NCBI RefSeq assembly: GCF_938039205.1
Contig: NZ_CALHVM010000049.1
Coordinates: 30,869-94,868, forward strand
Direction of reading: 5' to 3'
Length of the DNA stretch: 64,000 nucleotides
Origin: an uncultured Campylobacter sp.
Lineage (GTDB): Bacteria; Campylobacterota; Campylobacteria; Campylobacterales; Campylobacteraceae
Shown here: one piece after another, positions 1 through 8,565 of the stretch
Numbering within the stretch: the stretch's first letter is position 1
Layout: each line of letters begins with the position of its first letter
Position numbers and translations under genes: made by a program
The notes under the pieces: generated by a model
Told to the model about the DNA's origin: nothing
What the model saw: only the letters and a program-made list of their open reading frames with translations
Databases searched by the model: none

Positions 1-2
1 TC

Positions 3-1070
3 GGAAATATCTTTGCTAGGCGCGAAGGTGTTGAGCCCGAGCTGCCAGCGGTAGCGTTTGGCTCACATCTAGACACCGTGATAAACGGCGGCGAATTTGA
101 CGGGATTCTGGGCGTCCTGGGCGGGCTAGAGCTGATTAGATCGCTAAACGACGAGGGCGTGCAGACGCGCAGACCGCTCGAGCTCATCGTCTTTGAGTGC
201 GAGGAGTCAAGTAGATTTAACATCGCGACGCTTGGCAGCAAGGTAATGTGCGGCAAGCTAGGTTTTGAGAAACTTAAAGACGTGCGCGACTTTCAAGGGC
301 GCGCTATCGGCGAGATTTTTTCTGAGTTTGGCATCGATCTAGCGAGCATCGAAAAGGCTAAAAATTTAACGCCGGGCTACGAGAGTTTCTTTGAGCTGCA
401 CATCGAGCAGGGGCCGCTACTAGATAACGAAAACATCCAAATCGGCGTAGTGAGCGCCATTGCCGCGCCGCATAGATTTGGCGTACGCGTGCAAGGTCAA
501 GCCCAGCACTCCGGCACGACCGCGATGAAGTATCGCCACGACGCGCTTTGCGCAGCGGCGCAGATAGTGCTAGCCGTCGAGGGCGTCGCGCAGAAAAACG
601 TGGCAAACGGCGTGGTAGCGACCGCGGGCAACTGCACGGTAAAACCGGGCGTCATGAACGTCGTGCCGGGCGAGACAACGCTACTAATCGACCTGCGCGG
701 CATTGACCTAGTCACGCGCGAGGAGGCCTACGAGCAGATCCTAGCCGAAATCTCGCGCATCGAAACCCAGCACGGCGTCAAATGCGAGATCAAGCAGCTA
801 GCCTTTGACGAGCCGTGCGCACTGGACAGCCGCCTCATCAAGCTCATCGCCCAAAAAGCCGCAGCTCTCGGTCTTAGCTTTGAGATCATGCCAGGCGGCG
901 CAGGACACGACGCGATGCATATGAGCGCACTTTGTCCGACTGCGATGATTTTCATTCCGTCTAAAGACGGTATCAGCCACAATCCGGCGGAATTTTCCAG
1001 CTGGAGCGACATCGCTAACGGCGTAAATTTACTAAAAAGCGTGGTTTTAGAGGCAGCGGAAAGGGTTTAA
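3..1070 (+). CDS. M20-family amidohydrolase (allantoate amidohydrolase / N-carbamoyl-L-amino-acid hydrolase type), 5' truncated
   Basis: Metal-dependent hydrolase of the hydantoinase/carbamoylase branch of the M20 peptidases, which cut N-carbamoyl or ureido groups from amino-acid-like substrates. The frame is open to the left window edge. Upstream of the first internal GTG (position 78) it encodes GNIFAR and then FGSHLDTV, the family's first metal motif, so the real start lies outside the window. Also visible are the EC-EESSRFN metal/substrate segment, HIEQGP, a dimerisation domain around QHSGTTAM, and the C-terminal GGAGHDAM and SHNPAEFS motifs. The substrate cannot be read from the sequence. 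A strong hairpin follows between this gene and the convergent symporter gene. Confidence 0.85.
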   Translation, partial: GNIFARREGVEPELPAVAFGSHLDTVINGGEFDGILGVLGGLELIRSLNDEGVQTRRPLELIVFECEESSRFNIATLGSKVMCGKLGFEKLKDVRDFQGRAIGEIFSEFGIDLASIEKAKNLTPGYESFFELHIEQGPLLDNENIQIGVVSAIAAPHRFGVRVQGQAQHSGTTAMKYRHDALCAAAQIVLAVEGVAQKNVANGVVATAGNCTVKPGVMNVVPGETTLLIDLRGIDLVTREEAYEQILAEISRIETQHGVKCEIKQLAFDEPCALDSRLIKLIAQKAAALGLSFEIMPGGAGHDAMHMSALCPTAMIFIPSKDGISHNPAEFSSWSDIANGVNLLKSVVLEAAERV

Positions 1071-1159
1071 GTTTAGACCAAATTTGATGCTGCAAAAGTT
1101 ATCGGTAGCGCAAATTTGAGTCATAAATTTGACGTAGCGTAAAACGGCAATAAAAAACG

Positions 1160-1192
1160 AATTTTACGGCACATGTCTGTTGCCGTAAAATT
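1160..1192. terminator. Bidirectional hairpin terminator between convergent genes
   Basis: Perfect 12-bp inverted repeat: left arm 1160-1171 (AATTTTACGGCA), 9-nt loop, right arm 1181-1192. The outer A/T pairs give a U-run on either strand. It sits between the convergent amidohydrolase and symporter genes, so it probably terminates both. Confidence 0.75.
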
Positions 1193-1203
1193 TACTACGC
1201 CGC

Positions 1204-2607
1204 TCAAGCCTTCCTTATATACTCGTTTGGATCGTATTCTTTGCCTTCGTCGTGATCTTTTAGAAGTTTAACCACGATCGGGCTAAGCGCGATGATGGCA
1301 ATCAGGTTTGGAAGCACCATGAGGCCGTTAAACATATCGGCCAGCTCCCAGACGAAATTTATCTTTAGCAAGCTACCAGCGAACACAAATCCAACGACTA
1401 ATATCTGTAAAATTCGCACGAATTTGGCTCCAAAAAGGTAACGCACGTTGATCTCGGCGAAGTAGTACCAGCCCAAAATCGTCGTAAAAGCAAAGAAAAA
1501 CAAGCAAATCGCCACGAATCCGTAGCCGCCAGCGTGCCCCAAAACATGCGTCGAAAACGCCTCTTGCACGAGCGAGATGCCAGTTAGCACGGCTTTGCCG
1601 TTTTCAAAATGTATCACGTCGGCGCTAAGCACGACAAAAACGGTGATATTTAGCACGATAAATGTATCAACAAACACACTCATGATGCCGAGCACCGCCT
1701 GATCGACCGGGTGTTTGACGTTAGCCGCAGCGTGCGCGTGAGGAGTCGAGCCCATACCTGCTTCATTTGAAAACAGTCCGCGCGCGATACCGTATCTCAT
1801 CGCCGTAGCTATCGTGGCTCCAGTCGCACCGCCCCAAGCTGCGGACGGATTAAACGCGGCTTCAAATATAAGCGCTATGACGCCGGGAATTTTATCAAGA
1901 TTAAAGCAAATGATCACAAGTCCGACCGCGACGTAGAGGATGGCCATGATAGGTACAATCTTTTCGGCGACTCTGGCGATGGCTTTGACGCCGCCGATAA
2001 AGATCATAGCGCAAATCGCCGCCAAAAACAGTCCGCTCGCCCACTGCGGTATGCCAAATGCGCCCTTAAAGCCGTCCGATATCGAGTTGGCCTGCACCAT
2101 ATTTCCCATAAAGCCGAGCGCCAAAATGATAGCCAGCGCAAAAAACGCCGCCAAAACCTTGGCATAGCGGCTCTTTAGCCCGCGGCTGATATAAAACGCG
2201 GGTCCGCCGATCATGTGCCCGCTGTCGTCTTTGGCGCGGTAAATTTGAGCTAGGCAGATCTCTGCGAAATTCGTTGCCATGCCCAAAAACGCCGCGCACC
2301 ACATCCAAAATATTGATCCCGGCCCGCCCATGATGAGCGCGGTTGTGGCACCCACGAGGTTACCCGTGCCCACCTGCGCCGCGACGGCCGTGGCGACTGC
2401 CTGAAACGAACTCATGCCCGATTTTCCCGCCGCTTCGCCGTGCAATGAGAAGTTACCGAAAAGCCTATTAAGCCCCATTTTAAACTTAAAAATCTGTACG
2501 AAACGAAGCCTAATAGTAAAATAAAGCCCCGTACCGCAAAGTAGCGCGATGAGGAAATACGGCCCCCAAAGGAATGAATTTATAGAGCTTACGAGGTCGG
2601 TGAGCAT
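1204..2607 (-). CDS. Alanine/glycine:Na+ symporter (AGCS family)
   Basis: 467-residue polytopic inner-membrane protein of the AGCS family (AgcS/AlsT/DagA type), importing alanine or glycine with Na+. The N-terminus (WGPYFLIALLCGTGLYFTIR) and the segments with AQVGTGNLVGATTAL and GLFSNEAGMGSTPHAHA are the conserved family blocks; the last is the family signature. The length is typical. About ten hydrophobic segments can be seen, and the C-terminal tail is short and charged. The gene is monocistronic, with an AT-rich 350-bp upstream region and a terminator shared with the convergent hydrolase. Substrate choice between alanine and glycine is not decidable here. Confidence 0.9.
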   Translation of the reverse strand: MLTDLVSSINSFLWGPYFLIALLCGTGLYFTIRLRFVQIFKFKMGLNRLFGNFSLHGEAAGKSGMSSFQAVATAVAAQVGTGNLVGATTALIMGGPGSIFWMWCAAFLGMATNFAEICLAQIYRAKDDSGHMIGGPAFYISRGLKSRYAKVLAAFFALAIILALGFMGNMVQANSISDGFKGAFGIPQWASGLFLAAICAMIFIGGVKAIARVAEKIVPIMAILYVAVGLVIICFNLDKIPGVIALIFEAAFNPSAAWGGATGATIATAMRYGIARGLFSNEAGMGSTPHAHAAANVKHPVDQAVLGIMSVFVDTFIVLNITVFVVLSADVIHFENGKAVLTGISLVQEAFSTHVLGHAGGYGFVAICLFFFAFTTILGWYYFAEINVRYLFGAKFVRILQILVVGFVFAGSLLKINFVWELADMFNGLMVLPNLIAIIALSPIVVKLLKDHDEGKEYDPNEYIRKA

Positions 2608-2957
2608 GGATTTGCCTTTATTTTTTAAAATTCTTCAAGTATATTTAAAAAAATATAAAACTAAAATAAATAATAAAAATTTTTTAGCCTATTTTAAAAA
2701 TATACGTCAAATTTGGATCAAATTTCGCAAAACACCGATTTTTGAAGCATTTTTAAATTTGATTTTGCCGTTACGTTTGGAGTTTGCGCAAATTTACCGA
2801 GGAATTTAACAAGCCTGGTAAAAACCAAAAGATGAAATACGGCAAATTTGAGCGCAATGCTTTTTGTAAAATTTGGCGTGACACCATAGGTAAATTTGAT
2901 CGGCATAAATTTAATGTAAGCCGCTCAAATTTACCGCCCATCGCGGGCACTCCAAAT
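2608..2957. other. 350-bp non-coding gap
   Basis: No credible gene. The right-hand end follows the stop of rarA and the left-hand half (about 2610-2720) is very AT-rich and probably carries the promoter of the symporter gene. The remainder holds many AAATTT words and a short GCCC/GGGC hairpin near 2937-2949. Short open frames here have no recognisable protein and poor codon character. Confidence 0.6.
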
Positions 2958-4142
2958 TTAGCCCTTAGATTTTATTTTAGCCAGCCACTCGTCCAGCGTT
3001 TTTTCAAAGCCGATGCCCTTACTCTCGTAAAATTTAAGCGGTTTTTCGAGATATTTTTGCTCTACCCAGCCGCCGAAACTATGCGGATACAGATAGTCCT
3101 TGGCCTCGGGCGCGGTGTTGATGAGATAGGGCGGGATGGCTAGCGGCGGCTCGGTTTTTACGTAGGCTAGTGCGGCGTTTATGGCCTTGTAGCTGGAGTT
3201 TGACTTTGGCGAGTGAGCCAGATATATCGCGCATTGAGCCAGGATTATACGCGCTTCGGGGAAGCCGATCTTGCTAACGGCAGCTAGCGCGTTAGCGGCT
3301 AAATTTAGCGCGTTAGGGTTTGCGTTACCGATGTCCTCGCTGGCAAATATCGCCATCCTGCGCGCGATAAAATCAGCACTCTCGCCCGCGTCTATAAGCC
3401 GTGCCAGATAGTACATGACGGCGTTTTCATCGCTTCCCCGCAGGCTTTTTATAAATGCGCTTGCTAGTCCATAATGCACATCGTCCTCGCTAACACCTTC
3501 GCTAACCGCGTTAGCTCGCAGCGTTTTTAAATTTTCTAACGTTATTTCCTCGCTCAGACTCACGGCAAACTCGAGCAAATTTAAGAGTCCGCGTGCGTCT
3601 CCGCCGCTGCTTTTTACGAGATAGGCCTTAGCTTCGTCTGAGATATCAAATTTTACCTCGCCCCTCACGCGCTCAAGCAACTTTTCAAAATCCTCGCTCG
3701 CAAGCGGCTTAAACTCAAAGAGCATCGAGCGGCTGCGGATACCCGAGCTTAGCGTGAAATATGGATTTTCGGTGCTAGCTCCGATGATGGCGGCGCGGTA
3801 GTTTTCCATTGGTATCAGCAGAGCTTCTTGCTGCGTTTTGCTGAGGCGGTGGATCTCGTCGATGAAAAATAACGGCTTAAAAAGCGCATTTTCGTGGTTT
3901 TTTAGGATTTTGCGAAATTCCTCGATCTTTAGGTTTCCGCCGTCAAATTCGTAAAAATCATACTCCATCGACCGCGCGACGACGCGAGCAAAGCTAGTCT
4001 TGCCGCAGCCTGCCGGCCCATAAAATATGCTGTGCGGGATTTTTTTGTTTTCGATAAATTTTTTAAAAACGCCCACCAACTCGCGCTGTCCGCAGATCTC
4101 GTCTAAGCTGCGCGGGCGAAATTTCAAGGCGAAATTTTGCAA
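2958..4142 (-). CDS. rarA: Replication-associated recombination protein A (RarA/MgsA), AAA+ ATPase
   Basis: 394-residue clamp-loader-like AAA+ ATPase acting at stalled replication forks. The opening FRPRSLDEICGQ is the family N-terminus. Walker A is GPAGCGKTSFA (around residue 43), Walker B/sensor is FFIDEIHRLSKTQQEALL, and the family signature IGASTENPYF is followed by a GIRSRSMLFEF arginine-finger region. The C-terminal part includes SGGDARGLLNLLE and a LARLIDAGE segment. The length is normal for a bacterial RarA. The start ATG lies 46 bp from the stop of the next gene on the same strand, so the two could be co-transcribed, although their base composition differs. Confidence 0.93.
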   Translation of the reverse strand: MQNFALKFRPRSLDEICGQRELVGVFKKFIENKKIPHSIFYGPAGCGKTSFARVVARSMEYDFYEFDGGNLKIEEFRKILKNHENALFKPLFFIDEIHRLSKTQQEALLIPMENYRAAIIGASTENPYFTLSSGIRSRSMLFEFKPLASEDFEKLLERVRGEVKFDISDEAKAYLVKSSGGDARGLLNLLEFAVSLSEEITLENLKTLRANAVSEGVSEDDVHYGLASAFIKSLRGSDENAVMYYLARLIDAGESADFIARRMAIFASEDIGNANPNALNLAANALAAVSKIGFPEARIILAQCAIYLAHSPKSNSSYKAINAALAYVKTEPPLAIPPYLINTAPEAKDYLYPHSFGGWVEQKYLEKPLKFYESKGIGFEKTLDEWLAKIKSKG

Positions 4143-4187
4143 ATTTGCTCCTTTTAATTTTTAAGACATTATAATGGAAATTTGGCG

Positions 4188-4607
4188 TTATTCAGCAATT
4201 TGCTTTAAAATTAGGTTTAATTTCTCGACATTTTGTCTGTTTTGGCTAAGAGAGCCTTTGAGTATTTCAAGGCTTTTTGGCGATAAGTATTCTAGAAGTT
4301 CTATAATATCTCTATATTTATAGTTTAGTTCATCATCCCCATATAACCGTTTTAGTATTTTGTCATTTTGCCTTTTATCGTCGCTAAAAAAATCTTGCTC
4401 AAAGACCCCAAGCGCATTGGCAATAAAAGGAAGCATATCGGCTTTTATTTCTATATTTCCGTTTAGATAGGCATAGATGCTCGATTCTGTAGGTATTTCG
4501 CCCGTTCTTGAGGCTTTCATATCGAGGTTCATCAGACGTTTTGCGAGTTCTCTTTTACTGATATTTTTCTCTTGTAAAATTTCATTTATTCTTTGTACGA
4601 CTTTCAT
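4188..4607 (-). CDS. HTH (Cro/C1-type) transcriptional regulator
   Basis: 139-residue protein with an N-terminal helix-turn-helix of the XRE class. Residues 1-75 run INEILQEKNISKRELAKRL, then a turn and SSIYAYLNGNIEIKADMLPFIANALGV, the usual recognition-helix and 'which age/phase' pattern of phage-like repressors. Residues 80-139 are helical and could be an oligomerisation segment; no known domain is recognised. The gene is more AT-rich than rarA and diverges from a lipoprotein gene across a 109-bp gap containing a short palindrome, so autoregulation of the divergent promoter is likely but unproven. Confidence 0.75.
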   Translation of the reverse strand: MKVVQRINEILQEKNISKRELAKRLMNLDMKASRTGEIPTESSIYAYLNGNIEIKADMLPFIANALGVFEQDFFSDDKRQNDKILKRLYGDDELNYKYRDIIELLEYLSPKSLEILKGSLSQNRQNVEKLNLILKQIAE

Positions 4608-4644
4608 AAAATTCTCTATTTTCCAGATTTTTATGATTATATGC

Positions 4645-4657
4645 AGATAAATTATCT
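4645..4657. promoter_or_regulatory. Candidate operator in the divergent regulator/lipoprotein gap
   Basis: Short palindrome AGATAAATTATCT (5-bp arms, 3-bp centre), between the divergent HTH gene and the lipoprotein gene and about 30 bp upstream of the lipoprotein's -10. A plausible repressor site, but in an AT-rich spacer it could arise by chance. Confidence 0.3.
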
Positions 4658-4685
4658 ATAAAGAATAATTTAAGTATTGATAAAC

Positions 4686-4691
4686 TATAAT
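4686..4691 (+). promoter_or_regulatory. -10 element (TATAAT) of the lipoprotein gene
   Basis: Consensus TATAAT 25 bp upstream of the lipoprotein start codon, in an AT-rich context and followed by an AAAAGGAG ribosome site. No clear -35 is seen, which is normal for Campylobacter sigma-70 promoters. Confidence 0.5.
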
Positions 4692-4716
4692 TTTAATATT
4701 TTGAAAAGGAGAAAAA

Positions 4717-5070
4717 ATGAAAAAGATACTTTTGATATCTTGTTTGTTTCTGATTGGATGTAGCGGTAGTAGTGTAAAAGAAGCGCCTCTTAAGATGTCA
4801 TATTCCACACAAGTTAACCGATTTTCAGGGGTGCGCTATTCTATAATTGAAATAACTTCGCTATCAAATGACTTGGTTATTAAAGACGTAAGACTCAATA
4901 AAGGCAACTGCGTTATTAGAAAGATGATGCTCGCCAATGGCAAAATAGAAGAGCTGTTTCCTATGAAATTAACATATGGCAATAGTATAAAACGCACCGC
5001 GACTTGCAAAAAAATACTGGAAGCTGAAGTTGTTACCAATGATGGCAGTTGGGCTTTTACTTGGAATTAA
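4717..5070 (+). CDS. Small lipoprotein of unknown function
   Basis: 117 residues. The N-terminus MKKILLISCLFLIGCSGSS is a type II signal peptide with lipobox LIGC, so the mature protein is lipidated at Cys15. The rest has no domain I recognise; it is beta-rich in appearance and has two further cysteines in the mature chain. A good ribosome site (AAAAGGAG) precedes the ATG. It is followed after 9 bp by a 55-residue Cys-rich ORF, and both lie divergent to an HTH regulator; the three form a low-GC block unlike the surrounding genes. Confidence 0.75.
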   Translation: MKKILLISCLFLIGCSGSSVKEAPLKMSYSTQVNRFSGVRYSIIEITSLSNDLVIKDVRLNKGNCVIRKMMLANGKIEELFPMKLTYGNSIKRTATCKKILEAEVVTNDGSWAFTWN

Positions 5071-5079
5071 GGATATATT

Positions 5080-5247
5080 ATGCTAAATACAAAAAACGTA
5101 AATATAGTTTGTCTATGCGGCAAACTACTTGAAAACAGAAATATATCAAAAAATACATCCGCTTCTTTTACCAAAAAATGTGACTGCTGCAAGAAAAATA
5201 TTTTTATACAAATAAAAAATAGTGAAGTCTTTGTAAGTTATAAATAA
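5080..5247 (+). CDS. Com-like zinc-ribbon microprotein (55 aa)
   Basis: A short ORF with an AGGA ribosome site 6 bp upstream, starting 9 bp after the lipoprotein stop. The protein has two paired-cysteine knuckles, CLCGKLL near residues 11-17 and KKCDCCKKNIFI near 33-44, then a short tail. This spacing and the 'C-x-C-G-K-L-L ... C-x-C-C-K' layout resemble the Com translational activator of phage Mu and its relatives, which are zinc-binding. Function here is inferred from that pattern only. A strong hairpin follows the stop codon. Confidence 0.6.
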   Translation: MLNTKNVNIVCLCGKLLENRNISKNTSASFTKKCDCCKKNIFIQIKNSEVFVSYK

Positions 5248-5253
5248 TAAAAC

Positions 5254-5277
5254 TTAGAGGCGATTTATCGCCTCTAA
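5254..5277. terminator. Bidirectional hairpin terminator
   Basis: Perfect 10-bp stem (TTAGAGGCGA at 5254-5263, complement at 5268-5277) with a 4-nt loop, placed between the Com-like gene and the convergent TonB-receptor gene. Confidence 0.75.
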
Positions 5278-5284
5278 CATAAAC

Positions 5285-7438
5285 TTAAAACGTCTTTTCA
5301 AAATCTACGTAGAAGTTCCTGCCTTTGCCCACTCTGGTCGTATTTTTAAATCCGTTTGCGAAAATGTACTCTTTGTTAAAGATATTGTTTACGCCAAAGC
5401 TGATTTTTAGCCCTTTGTTTAGCAGATAGCTGTCGAAATTTTTCGGCTCCCATCGGCCTTTAAAATTTACGATAGTAAAGGTTTCGTCTACGTATTCGTA
5501 TTTTTGGCCGCGCATGACGTAGTATTTCTCGTCGTTGTTAGGCCTAAACCAATGCGTCATGTCGCCGCCCAGACTAAGCCCCCACGGCTCGTATCTATAC
5601 ATCGCGCCCAAAGTTAGCTTATCAGCATAGACGGTGAGTATCTTTTTGGTCGCTTTGTCGTAAATTTTCGTATGGTCGTATCCGAGCGAGAATGTAAGGT
5701 TGTTTATCGCGTATTTGGACTCGATCTCGACGCCTCGGCGCTTTGCATTATCGACGTTTTCGTACATACCGTAGCGTCTGCCCGGCGCTTCGGCGTCAAA
5801 TGGCGGATTGCCTTTATCCGGTCTCGCTTTTAAATTTATCATATCTTTGATGTTGCCGTCGTAGTAGGTAGCCTTAAAATACAGCTCGTCATCGCCCAAA
5901 AGCCCCTGCTTGTCGATAGAAAAGCCCACTTCGTACTCTTTTGCGATTTCAGGTTTTAGGTCTGGGTTTGGTATGTACCAGTAGTGCGGATTTAACGGGC
6001 CGGCCGATGACGTTTCGTTTGGAGTAGGTCCTCTAAAGGTCTCCGCATAACCCGCGAGTAAATTTACGCCGTCAAAGACCTCGTATGCAAGGCCGAGTTT
6101 TGGGGAAAATCTAGACTCGGAGTATGAGTTGCGATCGCCGCTTTTGACTCCGCGTTTAAATTTATCAAACCTGCCGCCCAGAGTAAACTCAAATCTACCT
6201 ACGCTAAATACATCTTGCGCGTAGATACCGAGGTCTTTGTAAAAATTCGGAAACGAACCGAAGTCGCTAAGCGCGCCGTTGTACCAAAATATCGCGTCCT
6301 CTTTTCTGTGTTCGTAGTCGATGCCGGTAACCAGCCTGTGCTCTAGCATGCCGGTGTCAAAGAGGCTTTCGTTTTTGAGCCTGACGCCCCATCTGTCGTC
6401 TTTGTTTTTGTAGTCGATGTAGACGGGATTGCCTCTACTAAAGCCTGTTCTGATCCTGTGATTTAGGGCTTTTGCGTTGTAGTACTGAGCGGAGAAATTT
6501 ATCCACCTGTTATTTAGCGGAGTGTATTTGTATATCACGCTATAGTCTCGCTGTTTTAGACGTCCCGAGGTAGGTAGCTCCGCGTCCTCGCTCCAGAAAA
6601 GCGACTGCCAAGGCGAGGAGGAGAATTTTTCGTGATAGTTAAATACGCTAGCCTCCAAAGCATGCTCGTCGGTTATCGCCCACTCGGCTTTGGCAAAGAC
6701 GGTGTTTACCTGCTCGTCGTTTTCCGCGTATTTCACGCCCGAGCGTTTGCCGTCTCTAGCCATCTTTATCTTGCCGAAATCCGCGTGCTTGCCATAGAGT
6801 AAAATGCCGAAATTTTCCGTAGGTTTAGCTGCGATGGCGGCTCGATTTGAGTTCATGTGGTTGCTCTCTTGGCGGTGGCCGATCGTGACGCCGTAGTCGC
6901 TGCCCGGGTTTATAAAGTCGCTCACGTCCTTGGTTCTCATACTAACGATACCGCCGATCGCGCCGCTGCCGTGCAGCACGGAGCTAGCGCCCTTTACGAC
7001 CTCGACGCGTTTTAGCAAGTCATTATCCACGCGAAAGGTTGAAATTTGATTAGAAAAAAGCGAAGGCGAGCGCTTGATACCGTCTTGTTCGATGATGACG
7101 CGCGCTTCACTTTGATAACCAAAGCCGCGGATGTTGTAGTACTGGCCGACTTGTCTACCGTGGTCGTTTCCGAGCATTACGCCGGGCACCGAGCCAAGGG
7201 CGTCGATGACGGACGGCGATTTTACCAGGTCGTTTTGATTTAGGACGCTGACCTGGCCGGCGTATTTAGCGACGTCTGTTTCACTCCTATTTGCCGTGAC
7301 GGAAACCATATCTAGCTTTACAGATCCGGTTGCATTGCTGTCGGCTCGCTTAAATTTGCCATCCACTCCTCCCGTCTGTGCGAGAGCCGAGGCTGCACTC
7401 AGTAAAACTACAGCCGCAATAATGCTAAATTTACCCAT
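5285..7438 (-). CDS. TonB-dependent outer-membrane receptor, probably heme/hemoglobin type
   Basis: 717-residue outer-membrane beta-barrel transporter. Residues 1-20 are a signal peptide ending ALA. A TonB-box-like stretch (LDMVSVTA) follows near residue 43, then the plug domain with VIDALGSVPGV and GAIGGIVSMRTKDV. The barrel contains YAETFRGPTPNE and, about 20 residues on, NPDLKPE. These match the FRAP and NPNL boxes used to recognise heme/hemoglobin receptors, with FRGP and NPDL variants. The C-terminal strand ends in Phe, as usual. Substrate is inferred from those boxes only; no heme-utilisation or siderophore genes are adjacent. The upstream region has a Fur-box-like sequence, so iron control is plausible. 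Confidence 0.85.
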   Translation of the reverse strand: MGKFSIIAAVVLLSAASALAQTGGVDGKFKRADSNATGSVKLDMVSVTANRSETDVAKYAGQVSVLNQNDLVKSPSVIDALGSVPGVMLGNDHGRQVGQYYNIRGFGYQSEARVIIEQDGIKRSPSLFSNQISTFRVDNDLLKRVEVVKGASSVLHGSGAIGGIVSMRTKDVSDFINPGSDYGVTIGHRQESNHMNSNRAAIAAKPTENFGILLYGKHADFGKIKMARDGKRSGVKYAENDEQVNTVFAKAEWAITDEHALEASVFNYHEKFSSSPWQSLFWSEDAELPTSGRLKQRDYSVIYKYTPLNNRWINFSAQYYNAKALNHRIRTGFSRGNPVYIDYKNKDDRWGVRLKNESLFDTGMLEHRLVTGIDYEHRKEDAIFWYNGALSDFGSFPNFYKDLGIYAQDVFSVGRFEFTLGGRFDKFKRGVKSGDRNSYSESRFSPKLGLAYEVFDGVNLLAGYAETFRGPTPNETSSAGPLNPHYWYIPNPDLKPEIAKEYEVGFSIDKQGLLGDDELYFKATYYDGNIKDMINLKARPDKGNPPFDAEAPGRRYGMYENVDNAKRRGVEIESKYAINNLTFSLGYDHTKIYDKATKKILTVYADKLTLGAMYRYEPWGLSLGGDMTHWFRPNNDEKYYVMRGQKYEYVDETFTIVNFKGRWEPKNFDSYLLNKGLKISFGVNNIFNKEYIFANGFKNTTRVGKGRNFYVDFEKTF

Positions 7439-7460
7439 AACATCCCCTTTATATTAAGAA

Positions 7461-7485
7461 ATTGATAATAGGTATAATTTTATCT
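7461..7485 (-). promoter_or_regulatory. Candidate Fur box / promoter of the TonB receptor
   Basis: An AT-rich stretch with ATTGATAATAGGTATAATTT lies 20-45 bp upstream of the receptor start, overlapping the region where its promoter is expected. It resembles the GATAAT-repeat form of Fur boxes imperfectly. Judged by eye only. Confidence 0.3.
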
Positions 7486-7594
7486 ATTTTTTATTTAAAT
7501 TAACTTTTATTTTTAACGAGATTTTTAAATTTGATTTACGAAAAAAGGAAAGAAAAAGGATATAATGCCCGCCTATTTCATCTAAGGAGAATAT

Positions 7595-7867
7595 ATGAAA
7601 AAGTCATTGTTAGTAATCGCCGCCCTTGGCGTAATGGGCGCAAATGCCGCTGCCACGGTTGAGCTTTCGCCTTCTTGCGAAGAGTACTTTAAGCTAGTCA
7701 ACGAGTTCGTCGAAAAAACTAAAGACAACCCGCAAATGGCGGCTATGAAATCTACTTACGAAGATCAAAAAGCCCAGTTCGCTCAGCTTCCGCAAGACTC
7801 ACAAGAGGCCGCTTGCAAACCTGCCCTTGAACAAATGAAGCAAGTTATAGCTACGCTACCTAAATAA
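7595..7867 (+). CDS. Small periplasmic protein (DUF5339-like)
   Basis: 90 residues with a signal peptide (MKKSLLVIAALGVMGANAAA), then a short helical mature chain with two cysteines (SPSCEEYFK and AACKPAL) that could form a disulfide. It resembles the small DUF5339-type secreted proteins of Campylobacter and Pasteurellaceae; that assignment is from memory of the family pattern. AAGGAG lies 7 bp before the ATG, and a canonical terminator follows directly, so it is monocistronic. A second protein with the same architecture lies 700 bp downstream. Confidence 0.75.
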   Translation: MKKSLLVIAALGVMGANAAATVELSPSCEEYFKLVNEFVEKTKDNPQMAAMKSTYEDQKAQFAQLPQDSQEAACKPALEQMKQVIATLPK

Positions 7868-7872
7868 TTTTT

Positions 7873-7898
7873 ATCCCTCCGCTTGGAGGGATTTTTTG
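7873..7898 (+). terminator. Intrinsic terminator
   Basis: 8-bp GC-rich stem (ATCCCTCC / GGAGGGAT) with a GCTT tetraloop, followed by TTTTTT, immediately after the small periplasmic gene. Confidence 0.9.
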
Positions 7899-7967
7899 TT
7901 TTTTCAAATTCTTAGTTACTATCCAAATTTTATATATTTATCAAATTTGCCGCCCCAAAGCGCAAAT

Positions 7968-8486
7968 TTAATCCCGAATAATCTTCGCCTTTGCCGTTAT
8001 GCTCGCGATCTTTAGCTCGTAGATATTCATCGCTTTTAGCCCGTGAGCTGCCGCGACGTCGAAGGTACGCATGTAGTTTGGCGTGTATTTTTTGCTAAGT
8101 AGCCGCAGCGCGTGCAGCCTCGCCGCCTCGTCCGTCACGGCGTAAGCCTTGGTCATGGCGACGGCGGATTTGTATTCGGTCGTAAAGACTTTCGCGCCAA
8201 GCGCCTTACCGTCGTCCTTGATCGCATCTAGCTGCTCGTCTGTTAGAACCGGTACCCGCGCGTAGCTCACGCAAACTAGCGTCACGCTCTTGCCATCTTT
8301 TAGTAGCTTTGCCTTAGAGCCTGCAGGCGCGCCGTGCAAAAACACGCTCTCGCCCTCGCGCACGACCGAGATTGGCACGCTAAAGATCTCGCCCGCCTCA
8401 CCAATGCAAGAGATCGTGCCGTATTCGCACGCATCGATGATCGCAAGCCCTTCTTGCGCGGTTAGTTCTCTATCTTTTCGTCTCAT
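7968..8486 (-). CDS. Pyridoxamine 5'-phosphate oxidase-like flavoprotein (NimA type)
   Basis: 172 residues with the split-barrel flavin-binding fold of the PNPOx-like family. The N-terminus MRRKDRELTAQEGLAIIDACEYG and the following ISCIGEAGEIFSVPISVV and VFLHGAPAGSKAKLL segments are typical of the NimA / 5-nitroimidazole-reductase-like subgroup, cytoplasmic FMN or deazaflavin enzymes. The natural substrate of chromosomal members is usually unknown and cannot be inferred here. The gene stands alone, opposite in direction to the two small periplasmic protein genes on each side. Confidence 0.85.
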   Translation of the reverse strand: MRRKDRELTAQEGLAIIDACEYGTISCIGEAGEIFSVPISVVREGESVFLHGAPAGSKAKLLKDGKSVTLVCVSYARVPVLTDEQLDAIKDDGKALGAKVFTTEYKSAVAMTKAYAVTDEAARLHALRLLSKKYTPNYMRTFDVAAAHGLKAMNIYELKIASITAKAKIIRD

Positions 8487-8565
8487 TTTCCACCTTTAAA
8501 TTTTTGAAAATTATAAAATTTAAAACCTAAAAAAGTGTATAATTTCGCAAATTTAAAGGACGGCG

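Noticed and set aside
728..1012. Minus-strand frames inside the amidohydrolase gene
   Set aside because: Antisense shadow; the plus frame has clear family motifs.
2784..3143. 119-codon frame on plus
   Set aside because: Mostly antisense to the 3' end of rarA, with no ribosome site and no recognisable domain.
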